Of a stretch of DNA of 64,000 bases, positions 11,186 through 23,100 are shown one piece after another. The notes under the pieces are model-generated. The model searched no databases. It saw only the letters and a list, made by a program, of their open reading frames with translations, and was not told the DNA's origin. How positions within the stretch are numbered: the first letter of the stretch is position 1; the number at the start of each line of letters is the position of its first letter. This DNA comes from Capitulum mitella (lineage: Eukaryota > Arthropoda > Thecostraca > Pollicipedomorpha > Pollicipedidae), in assembly GCA_030062745.1 (NCBI GenBank), contig CP099839.1:37171293-37235292 (forward strand), given 5' to 3'. The position numbers and the translations under genes are program-made.

Positions 11186-14100
11186 CTGCGGAACGGGACG
11201 TCGTCGTCGTGAGACGTTCAAAACGAGACGTTCAAGACGTCGGGCGACAAGATCCTCCGCTCAGCTCCCTGTGACGGAGACTGCGACCAACTACATCTGC
11301 CGATCGTACCAATGCCACCTGGGGCCGAGGCCTGACCGAGAGTCAACCGCGGATACGGAAAAAGCTCGTGTCCAACACATGCAAAACTGGAAAAAGGCCG
11401 GCTGAAATTGAATTTATGCCAGACAGTGAAGTCATTTTACTCATTTAAGCCGGTTTAAACCGGCTTAAATTAATAGAAGACCGCTTACGTCACCCCTCAC
11501 AAAAAACTATCCTTAATATATATCTCACAAGCTATTCATTGACTGATTAGCTGTTCACAACCCGCAGGGAGTCTGAAGCAGTTAAGCATGAAGCAGTTTG
11601 AGGAGTTATATTGAGTTGCAACATTGCCCCGATCAACATCCATTCATTTATTTATTTATTTATCTATTTTTGCTGGGTACGACGTCCTTTTACTACAAAG
11701 CGGTACCAATGCGGCAGCAATGAAACAAGCAAATATTCCAACCTCGCGACAAACCAAGCCTCATGACACGCGAAACAGTCTGAAGCCAAAACTATATGTT
11801 ATGATAAGTGGTGATAGGAGCAGTACTGCAGAGCTCGAGTAGTTGCCACATAGCTAAAAAGGTGCACGAACTTGTGGTACGTAAAAGTTTGGTACTGTGG
11901 AAGAACTACTAGTCTAGCACACTGCCTTTTGGCTGTTTGACCTAGTTTCATTTAAAAAAGCCACAGCTGTCACGGTTCAACCTGATGGTATTGTACATCC
12001 CGCCTACCCACCTTTTCTCCTTTCTCGTTGTTAGCTCTTTCTTTCTCTTGCAACCATTCCGTTCTCCTTTTATAATGCAGGAGATTAATGTCAATTCATA
12101 GTGATAGGATTTCTCGTCCATTCAGATTTCAGACAATGGATTTTCATCTACTAGCAGGTACACCTTCCAGCACCCAAAAAGACCAGGAATTTGATGAATG
12201 GATTCACTTACCTCCTACCAAGAATGTTATATTCTGAAGAATGACTACATTCTCACATTCCCTTGCCTCAGCATTTCTGCTTGACTGTGACTGGGTGTCA
12301 TGAGAGTTGATATTGTGATTGATGTAGTGTTAGGCTTCAGCTTTGAAGATGATAGTTTTGGTTTTTATCAGCCAGTTGCAAAAGTATTGACACCTAACTT
12401 AAATGGGTTATTTTATTATTTCGCGGCAAGCAGCAGCAAGTGGCCGAAATCACTGCGCTGTCTGGTATAAGCCATTAGGCGGCTTAATTTCATGTACACA
12501 AGCCAGTTTAAACCGTGGTTTAGACCGGTTCAAACCACGGGCTGGCTGGAATGTGCCAACCCTGAACACACGCACCATGCATCTCGCTGGCGCCATCGGA
12601 GCAAGGGGAAGGCGGCACACATCCAAGAGGACAACAGAGGGGAGATTGTTAGTTTCCTCCATTCTAACGCGGGTGGCGCGGCCAAGGAGAAGGACTTCTT
12701 TTCTGGACCAGGACGTTATGATCTTGGGTTCAATATCCATCCCTGGTGTTAAAGACGCCAGTCATATCGTGGCGATCAAGTGTCCGTCGCCAAGAAGCCA
12801 CAGACCGCAGGCGTGTCCGTAAGCACCCCAACGGCAATGATAGGTTTTACCACGCCTTGGCGTCTTCAAAAAGCCCATACTCACACTCCATCGTTGATTC
12901 GTTTCTTAATAGTGCTGAGATCCATTGGGTTCTTGATGATTTTCTTGTAGGTGGGGAACTGTTTGGTGTTGACCGGTAGTAGGAAGGGCCAGGCCTCGTC
13001 GTGTGCCTCCAGTTCGGTCAGCACCGTCCGGCACATGGCCATCTCCTTGGCCAGCTGCGCAGACCACGGCACCACGGTTACACACTACCACCACACCCCC
13101 CTCCGCCCTCGCCCCGCCCGGCCCCGCCCAGACGCCGAGCCTCTACGCCCCATGCATCGTCCGCAGTAAGAGCCGCTGAAGGTGCCACCCGGCCTTTCAA
13201 CACGGTGCCGACGGCGGCGGCGCGAGCGCCTACCTTCTTGTTGCCGCGCTCCTTCTTCGGCGGCGACTCGCGCTCCTCGGGTGGCCGCTCCTCGGCCGGC
13301 GCCGGCTCCGAGGACTCCGGCGCCGGCGCCGGCTTGGCCTTCTTCGAGCGTGACTTCTTCGGACTTTTGTGTGCGCAGGCGGGACAGTGCCACTTGCCCC
13401 GCGGCACCTGTCGACCACAACCCCTCGCCGTTACCGCAATGTCGTGGCAACAACACCTCAGACGGTCAAAACCAGTAAAAGTTTAGACATAACCAGGGTT
13501 TCAATGACACCGAACGCCATGGTCTCAGTGGGTAATATGTAATATTCCTGTCGTCAATGCAACTGACCGACAGTTAAGCGCAGTCACGCATCTGCATTCG
13601 AACCGCAGCAGGTGTTTTGTCGAAAGTTCGGCGGCGCCGTCTGGTCGCCGGCCAGCCGAGCGGCTGCGGGCTGACCGTCAAGGTCAGCGGCCGCTGGCAG
13701 CCGCCGGCCCACTGACCTTGGTCACCGGCGGCGTCACGCACTCCGGGTGGAAGGCGCGCGGACAGCCCTCGCACAGCAGCACCTTGCCCTCGCCCTTGCC
13801 GCAGACCACGCAGGCGCGCTCGCCGGTGGCCTTGTTGACGCACTCGTAGCAGTACCTGGCGGGCGGCGGGCACTGTTAGGCGCACGCCAGCCCAGCGGCG
13901 GTGAGCTGACGGCGCATCCTCGCCGGCAGCGGACCAACCGACCACGGCTCAAACGCCACCCAAGTGCGGCGACGGAAGCCAATGCAGGGCATGACTGGAG
14001 CACGGGGAGGCAGAGGAGGCGTCATCGCGCCTTCCCACCACAGACAGACATCCACACATCGTGAAGCAGAGTCACGACCTCTTCACAGCACGGGCCGATC

Positions 14101-17065
14101 GGGGCTACTGCGGTTCCAATGAAGTCCAGGTCCGACGCACAAAGGACTCGGTCCATCCTTCGACAGACCGGCATCTGACCGTCCAGCCAGACTCGGCGCG
14201 GCCGCGCTGGCCCACTCACCAGTCACCGTCAGGAATGGTGTCCATGGCCGGCTTGAAGCAGTACGTGTGGTAGCCCTTGTCACAGCCGTCGCAGAGCAGC
14301 AGCTTCTCTTCGTGGTCGCCGCTCGTGCAAAATTGACAGTTCTGCTGGGGGAGCAGGGAGTCACGATCCGGTCAACGCTCACACGCGGCAGAGAGCACGC
14401 AGCAGTTCCCCGGGCACGCCAGACCGTAACGCCGCGGCCCGAATGGCGTGCTTTGCAAGCGAAAGTTACATCCAACGCGGCAAGCTAATGAACTTAATGG
14501 TTGTATAGAGTTAAAGAAGCGAAGCGATAATACATATTAGTATTAATAAATATTACAGGGTCAACAGTTTCATGCGCCAGGGTGACTGTCAAGCTCATGT
14601 CAAAAATGGCTTTAGCACAACCAAGCCTTTCGGGTCAGATGGTGGCAGCGTGGCATCAATGCAAAACAATGGTACAAGAAAATAACACAAAAAAACAAAA
14701 AGAACCGCTGAGGCGTGAGAAAACGTGATGCATGCCAGAACAAAGACCAGAACGGCTTGCTCATGTTAATCAGTCCGAGGTCCGACCAGTCAGTCCATCC
14801 AACAGTCCATTCAATCAGTCTGCCCCGTCTGCGACCTCCCCGGCTCGTGCCCGGACTCGACAAACCAGCCCAGCCCAGCACCCGCTCGCCCAGCTCCGCA
14901 GCTCGTCCGTCCGTCAGTCGCCAGCCCAGTCGGGCCGTCCGGCGCCCGCAGGCCGCCGACGCTCCTCCGGCGCCGCCGCCGCCCGGCCACTCACCGCCTT
15001 CATGATGGACTTGTCCCAGGCGATCGACATCTCCAGGGCGTACAGGCACATGGAGACCTGAGCGGCGGTGCTGGTGCGCGGCAGCGCGTCCCGCCAGACG
15101 AGCAGCGGCCGCGGGATCGTGTTGTTCTCCTCGGTGCCCAGGTTCGAGAGGCTCAGGTCGGCGCCCTTGCTGGTGCCCAGCGGCGGTTTCAGGTAGCGCC
15201 GCTCCACGTTCTGCTCCAGGTCGACCAGACGGTCGCGAGCGCTCGCCACCGGGTCCAGCTTGCCCTCCTCGGGCGCGCAGGAGGGCGCGAACAGCGACCG
15301 GCCGCCGGAGGTACGCGGCGGCAGGCGCCACGACTGCGGCACACAGACCGGGGTCAGAGCAGGCCCTCGCTTCGGCAGGCGAGGAGACCATCAACCGCCA
15401 GGTGTCGGACGGTTCTTTGGGCGTTTGGGGTGCTTATTAACTGACCGCACAGTGCCTCAGTCACGCAAGGGGTCTGCACGATCATGGCAGCTAACCACGA
15501 ACGATAAATTAAGAACCTTGTCGTAAAACCAAGTAACCTGAATTCACAACGCTTTATCACCTTCGTAGTAACGTGCCAACCACCTGCGCAGCAGCCTTCC
15601 GCGCAGTCGCCGTGGCCAGCACCGCAGACCAGCCGGTGGCCTGGCCGCCGCTCACCTTGACCTGCATGCTGGCCTGGGCGATGCGCTCCTCCAGGTTCTC
15701 CACCTGCTCCAGCAGGTACATCTCCACGTTCATGGCGACGTCGCGCCGGTACGAGCCGGGCTCGTCGGGCGGCGGCACGACGGCTGACGAGTCGCGCTCG
15801 CTCGCTGCCGCCAGGTCCACCTCGTGCGGGTGACCCTGCCACCGGATGACGGTCAGAGGGCACGGTCGGAGGTCCCCCTCCCTCCCCGGCTGTCCCGCGC
15901 ACCACACACCGGGACGGCGCACCGTCGGGCTCGGCCGGACACACTCGTCCCGCCAGCACTGACCCTACTGGGCGTGCTGGTCTTCGGAACTATCAGCACG
16001 AGCCCATTCTCCAGGCTCAGAAGGTTCAAAACATCTTCCGCCACACCGATTACAGGGCCGCCCTCTCTGATTAAATAGTTGCTTTTCTCCAGTTACTTCG
16101 ATTAGCTGATTTAACACGCACATGTGGTAAACCAACACTGATGAAATGGCATCACTGAGTAGGAAACTGAACAGCTATGGAGTGAAAGTGCTCGTCAAAC
16201 ACCTGTGCGGAAGGGCACGAAACAAACCGAACCAAACTATACGTAGTGGTTACGAAGCATGGCATGCGAAAAGCAATTAATTCACCACCTACGAAGAAGC
16301 TAATGACAAGAATGCACAAAGCTGTAAAGCTCAAAATAAAATATGCGTGAACCGAGATTTCAAGCTCAGTATCAGTAATTTAAAAGAAAATATGCGTGAA
16401 CCAAGATTTTAAGCCTACTATACGTAATTTATCAATCAACTTACTCCAATTCGGTTTTTCTCAGTTCGCTAGAACCACGAAACATGCCGTTAGTGTTACT
16501 GTGACATTTTTTTTTACCACAGCATGAAGTCTGCAAACTTACACGCTGATCACGATACATCCCACGACACCGAGCACGTTAAACACCGTCCAGTGTTATG
16601 GTATTTGTAGGGCTGGGTATCTGGTTCCGACAAGACCCACAACGCAAGACGCGCGGAGGAAAGGTTGCCACTTACCATGCTGCAGCCTTCCAAAACAGTG
16701 TCTTTACAGGTGATGATTCTGTTTTTGAGCGGCCTCTCTCGGATGCCTCTGTTGTGGAGGGCGTTGACGAGCTGGTCGATTTTCGACGGGTCCGTCACCT
16801 TCCACCAGCCGCACTTGTACTCTGCGAAGGCCGCGCGCTCCGTCAGCGGACAGGCACACACACACGGAGCTCGGTGATCCCACGGCAGAGCGACGGACAA
16901 CACCGCCCGCTCTTTCGATTAGTGCAGCAATTCTACATAGCAGACCCTGCAGCTGGCTGCCGTGGGGACGGCGAAGGGTCGCTCTCGGCCAGGCTCGAAA
17001 CTACGTTTTTCCTTGTGCTGTTGTATAAAAAATAGTTATTATTGAATACAACAAACGATTACATC

Positions 17066-17110
<45 letters not shown>

Positions 17111-20100
17111 TATGTATATATAACTGACTTAAATACAACTGAAATATATTATAAATAGGTAAAAATGCCATTATATCAAAATTGAGGCCACGAGGCATAA
17201 TGCAAGCTCTACATCACGCCGTCGCTATCTGGAATCCGCAATCTCCATTCCCGAACTGTCTGTCCAATCTGTCTCTAAGCAACTGACAAAATGCGAAACT
17301 ATCATGAACGCAATGTACGAAGCACGAATCCTTTTGACGAACCCGCTCACAAGCGCGCAGGCCCGCGACGGTACCTCGCAAGCAGCGCCCAGACGGCGAC
17401 CAGGATCGCCACTAACCTTGCGGAACCTCCTGCACCTCCTCGTCGTGGGTGCTCAGCTTGTCCAGCATCTCGGGGTCCTGCGGCGCGTCGTCGGCGGGCG
17501 GTACGCGCGTCTCCGGCTCGGGCGCCACCGACTCCTGCTCCTCGTCGGAGAGCTCGGTGATGGTGCTGAAGTCGCACGGCTCCTTGGGCAGCACGCTGAA
17601 CCAGAGTTTCTCCGGCGCCTGCAGCGCCTGTAGCAGGTACTGGGACGGCACCAGGCCCAGGCCCGGGATCTGCACAGCGCCGTTCACCTCCTTGAGCGAG
17701 CCGTTGGCGCTCAGCGAGGCCAGCGACGCGTTCAGGTAGCTGATCATGTGCCGGCTGTTGAGCTGCGGCGTGTAGCTGGGCGTGCTCAAGATCACTGACG
17801 CCGGCTTGGACGGAGTGGGCACCGGGTTCTCGGCCAGGTGCTTGATGGCGCTCAGGCTGTCCTGGACGGTGGGCTTGGCGTCGGCCGCCGGTTCGGCGTC
17901 GGCCGCCGGCTTCGAGTCGGGCGTCGGCACGACGTCGGAGTGCGGCTCAGCCTTGGCAGTGACAGTGGCGGCGGCGGACGGCGGTACGCCTGCCGTTGCC
18001 TCCGCAGCGGACGGCTCCCCGGGCGCCGCCTCGGACGCTGGCGGCTCCGCCTTCACGGGCGCCGGCTCCGGCTCCAGCTCCGGCTTTGGCGACGGCGCCT
18101 CGACAGCGAGAGGTGCCAGCTCCGCCTTCACCGACCCCGGCTCCTGCTCGACCTTGACCGGCGCCGGCTCGGCCTTGATCGGCGCCGGCTCCGGCTTCAG
18201 CTTGCCTCCGGCCGTCTCCGGCGTGGCCCGACCGCCGCCGGGGCTGGCGCAGTCGCCGTTCAGCCGCGGCTCGTCGCCGGCCGCGGCCCCCGACGGCGGG
18301 CAGTCTCCGTTGACCAGCAGGTCCGGCGGCGGCAGCGGCGAGCCCCCCTCGGCGTCCTCCTGCAGCCGGGCCCGCTTGGCGTCCCGGCCGGGCGGCGACT
18401 CGGGCGCGCGTTTCTCACCAGACGGCTCGTCCGACGGCCGCCCGACCAGCGTCGCCTGGCGCAAGTCGTACCGCTCGTCGGCGCCCAGCCCGCTCTCCAG
18501 GCCCTCCACGTAGAGGCCGCCGGCGCGCGGCAGCACCCAGTAGGCCCGGTGGTACCGGTCGTGGCCCAGGCTGGTCGGACGGATCGTGCGGTTGCCCTCG
18601 AAGATGTCCCGGCCCAGCTGGTTGTTGTGGTTGCTGAGCTGCTCGATGCGCTTGTGCAGCTCCTCGGCGCTCAGGGCGGTGATGTCGACATCGTCCTGTC
18701 GGAGACAAACATCAGCGATTAGAACCCTGGTCACCAACCAGCACAACACATCGGCATAGCCTGTAACACAAATATTCTGTACGCAAACGGAAGGAACTTG
18801 TCCGAGCAGTGACATCATACAAAAGCCACGTACACCGCAAATGGCACGCTAGGACACAATTCGAGACTACAGCTACCTCCATCGCCGGCACCAACGACAG
18901 GGTGAACTAGGCGCTGCGTGCAGCCTCCCTCCTCCCCACCCCCCAGGGTGGCAGCCCCTGCGCCGACCGCACCCACAGCCCCGACCACCGCCGCCGGCCG
19001 GCCGACTCACGTTGATGTCTGTCTCGTCGCCAGGCTCGCTCTCGTTGGCGCTCTCCTCCTTCTCGTCGTCGTCGTCGTCGTCCTCCTTGTGGTCGTCGGG
19101 CTCCTTTTCCTTAGCCGGCTCGCTCAGGCGCGTCGTATCGCCCGTGTCGCCGTTCTCGCTCGGCTCCGGCACCGGACGGCTCACCGCGTGACGCTGCGAA
19201 AACTTCTTGGCGTGCAGCATCTTCATCCGCCGCAGCCGGCCGTCCAGCACCCACTTCTCCTTCCGCTTCGAGTTCACCACCTCGATGGTGCTCTCGATCT
19301 GAACGGACAAATTACAAACGTGGTTGAGCGTCCACCTGTTTGTCACGACATACGCCAGACAAAGTGGATCACGACTGGTCTACCCCTCACCTATGGACCA
19401 TCATCACGCGACACCCGGACTCTCATAAGCTCGAGATCCTGTACACAATCACGCAATCAACAGATCAGCACCACAGTGAAACTGCCCCCGGCGCGGCCGG
19501 TCGACAGTTGAGGGAGACGCGGATCACACACCGACCGCAGCTGACCCACCTGTTTCAGCACGGCCTTGTTCTGCAGCAGGTCGTTGCAGAGGTGCGCCAG
19601 GATCTCCGTCTTCTCGGTGGGGTTCAGGGCCAGGTAGGGCCGCTCGGCCAGCCACTGCGACATCTGGTTGGTGCGGTTGCTGCTCATGGCGTCCTGGAAG
19701 TCGGCGTTCTTGGCACGGCAGTGAGGGTCCCGCTGGTTCGGGCACAGGCCGGTCAGCGTCTTCACCTAGAGAACGACAGCAGTGTCAAGCGACTGCCAAA
19801 CGGATAACACCACTCCAGTGACTTTTCAGCACTCCGCTGTTTCCACTACGTTGCTCATGTGGGTGGACGGAAAGCAACGGAACTGGTTTGGTCTCTTACC
19901 GAATAATTGTGCTTCAGCGACCTCCTCCGGCTTGACAAATGGCCCAAATTCGGCCACAAAGTTCATAACGCAACAACCCAAGCTCATGCCAAAGAAAGAC
20001 AAGCAGATACGCTTAAATTCAATGATTAAACTTATAAGCAACGAACGTCGAAAAGCACAAACACATCATCCAGAACACGCAGGGCCAAGAAACAACTAAG

Positions 20101-23100
20101 CATTTTCGAGTGGTGCAGGCTTCATTACATCGCAACGACGAAGCGCATCTGGGAGAAAAATGCAACGACGCACAGTCACCATTCACCACACACTTTTCCG
20201 GCCACCGAAAGCCGCCTCACCTCGCCGGATGCGCAGGCGAACATGTAGATGCGCAGCACCTCTGAGAGTGCCGTGTGCGTGATGTCGGCCTGGCGCAGCG
20301 TCTGGTTCAGCATGGTCACGTGCCGGACCGGGTGCGGGATGCCGGGGTCCTCGACGGCGCACACCACCAGGTGGGTGAGCACTGAGAGCAGCTCCTCCTC
20401 GTGGTCGGGCTCGTTGAGCAGGCCCTGCTGGAGCGCGCCCAGCGACGGCAGGCTGTCCATGTCGAAGCCCAGCGTCTCGCCGAAGTTGTGCAGGAACTCG
20501 AACACCATCAGGCAGTTGGCGAACGCCTCTCCGGGGAGACGGAGGCCGGGGATGCGCTCCAGTTCCGGCAGCGGCTTCTGGTCTGTGGGGCGGACAGACA
20601 CGGCACGGTCACAGCAGGCGGCTGACGACGGCCGCGGCCGGCCACCGCGGGTCCCCACAGAGACAACGGTGCTGGCCAACACAGTTGTGGCGAGCCGAAA
20701 ATCGCTGTTCTGGAGAATGGGCTAAAAACAGCGTTGTTTTCACACTGCAGCAAGGCACCCCATTATGACGAACCGCACTGAACGAGTCAGTAACTGTGTA
20801 CATCAAAACTGGTGGTACGTCCGCAACACTGTCGTCCCTTTTTGGCCTGGTTCCCGGAGATCAGAACTCATCAGCTCATCGCCACACATCCCCGTCCGCG
20901 ACGAACAATTTTAGTGCGACTAATAACAATCGTTTTTATATGCCAATATATTTCACTAGGGCACTCTATTACAACGAATCGGTACTGAGTGAATCTGTTA
21001 TCGTAAGTCTCAAAATTGATAGTACGATTCTAACCTTGGCCTCTCATTTTGGATTTGGTTTTCGGAGGTCATGCTTCATCTATTCGTCGCCATGAATCTG
21101 TACCTGACACGGGCAATTTTAGAAGATAAAGAGAAAACAATTTTCCCAAAACCACTTTCCCGCCCAATGATATCGTTTCAGGCGTTGTGTCGGCCCCCAC
21201 CTTTCAGCGCCATGTCCTCGCGAGGTTTCTTGAGCTCGCGGATGGCCTCGGCGTCCTGGAGCCGCTTCTCGCGACGTCGCTCCTTCATGGCGGCGCGCTC
21301 GACCTTCATGTCCTCGCGGCGCCGGTCTCGCTCCTCCTGGCGTCGGCGGGCGTCCAGCGCCTTCACCAGCAGCATGTGGTGACGCCGCCGCTCGCGCTCC
21401 TGCCGGCCCCGACACCGAAGTCAGCCGCCACGTCAGCGCCAGCACCAGAGCCGACACCAGCATCCGCACCGCATAGGCACTCCTCAGAAACTGCAGGTAC
21501 GTCCCGAAGGTGGAACACTTCCGCCCGCCGGCGGGCGACACAGTCCGACACCATTAGCGGCTGAGGGCCCGCAGATGCCTGGAAGACGCCGCTGGATCTG
21601 ACGCCGCGCGACCAGTCCGGACCGCCGCGAGTCGGCGGCGCGCCGGCCGGCCGGCGCCGTCTCGTCTCCGGACGGGCGCCGCGCCGCAGCGCGGGCCAGC
21701 TGCATGCGAGACCGCTCCGCGGCCAGCGCTGCCGGCCGTCCAGTCATGCTCGACCGCGAGCGCGGCGGCCGGTCCGGCCGCGCCGGACGACCCACCACCG
21801 CCGCCCACCGAACAGTGACGCCGCATGCTGCCCGGCTACCAGCGGGGCGGCGGCGCCCGGACGGGCCGACTCGCCGCGACGCCAGCGCCCGGCGCGCCCC
21901 GCCCCGAGAAGCAGGATGCGGACACCGACCACCGGCGAGCGAGGGCCCCAGAGGCGAGCGGCCGCGCACCCCCGGCAGAGAGCCGCGCACCGGGGGCGGC
22001 TGGACGCGCTGCCAGGCGGAGCGGGGCAGCTACAGGACAGACGGCGCCACCCCCCGGGACGCTGACGCCACTATTGCCACAGGCGGGCCCGTGTGCCGTC
22101 CCAGCCGGACGCAGTGCAGCAGCGTAAAGCGACAGCCACAGCCAGGGTTAGTCACCACGGGCGGTGTGAAGCCAAGCAACGTACTGACTTAAGTGAACGT
22201 ACCACTTCTAGCATATATAGCATCTCTCTTTGTTTGCTCAGCTCCTAGAACAGAGACGGTCCAGTTAGTGTGGATCTGAACTGATGGGGCACTGGACAAC
22301 TACAAACGATTTTGAGAGCCGTGGACCAGACATAAAAACATGATGTTCAGACGTCTGTTAAAAACTTCGCAATGAGGAGGAGCTCATTGCCTTGACATAT
22401 TATGGCGATTTTCATAAACTTTAAGTTCTCGATTTAACAAAAAAATTGAGCTTAGGTATAGCGAAAACTCTGTCGAGCCCAGCCCCTAAACTTAACGTTC
22501 ACGTCGATTACTTGGGGTTTCTGAAAACGTTCTTAGTTTGGGAGACGCGTAGACCTTTTGTGACTAGGAAGGGACAAAGACAAAAATCTTAGCATTAAAC
22601 GTGCCAAGTCGCCCGTCCTGCCGCCCCCGATGTCACGCCAGTCAGTCTACGAACTACGCGTTCCACCCTCGCCTGGACCACAGCCAGTCTACGTACCACA
22701 CGGCAAGCCATCCGCATGTACACAAACACCGACAGACGGGCGCCGGTACACAAAAAAATCGGCTGGACACAATGAAAGCCGTTAAGTTGCAGCTCCTGAT
22801 CCGTTGTCCTCCGGTGTCTTAAAATGGAGGTGGCCATGCGGCTCTCACCTGGGCTTTTCTCATGTTTTCTGCGATTTTCTGCTTCTCCATCTCCTCTTGC
22901 TTTCGACGGCGTTCCTGAGAATATCAGACCACTGTTTGCAACAGAGGCTCTATTACTGAACACGTATGGCTCTGCACACAAAAAAACAAAAATCATAAGA
23001 GCCTATGGCAATGATAACAGTCACCAACCCTGATCCCTTGGACACAAACGACCCCATATGGCAGAAACTCTCTCAAAACACAATCTGCACGGCACATATG

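Larger units (their letters stand above)
11186..12884 (-). other. BAZ2 intron 29, AT-rich and CpG-poor centre
   Basis: The 1.7-kb last intron contains a perfect palindrome, repeat copy B and, at about 12000-12410, a CpG-poor AT-rich stretch unlike its surroundings. An imperfect inverted repeat follows at 12506-12545 (AGCCAG...CCGTGGTTT against AAACCACGGGCTGGCT). No coding exon was recognised. Confidence 0.6.

Noticed and set aside
17782..18722. Plus-strand open frames of 243 and 294 codons
   Set aside because: They are antisense shadows of BAZ2 exon 22, whose minus-strand frame is supported by WSD motifs and splice phases.
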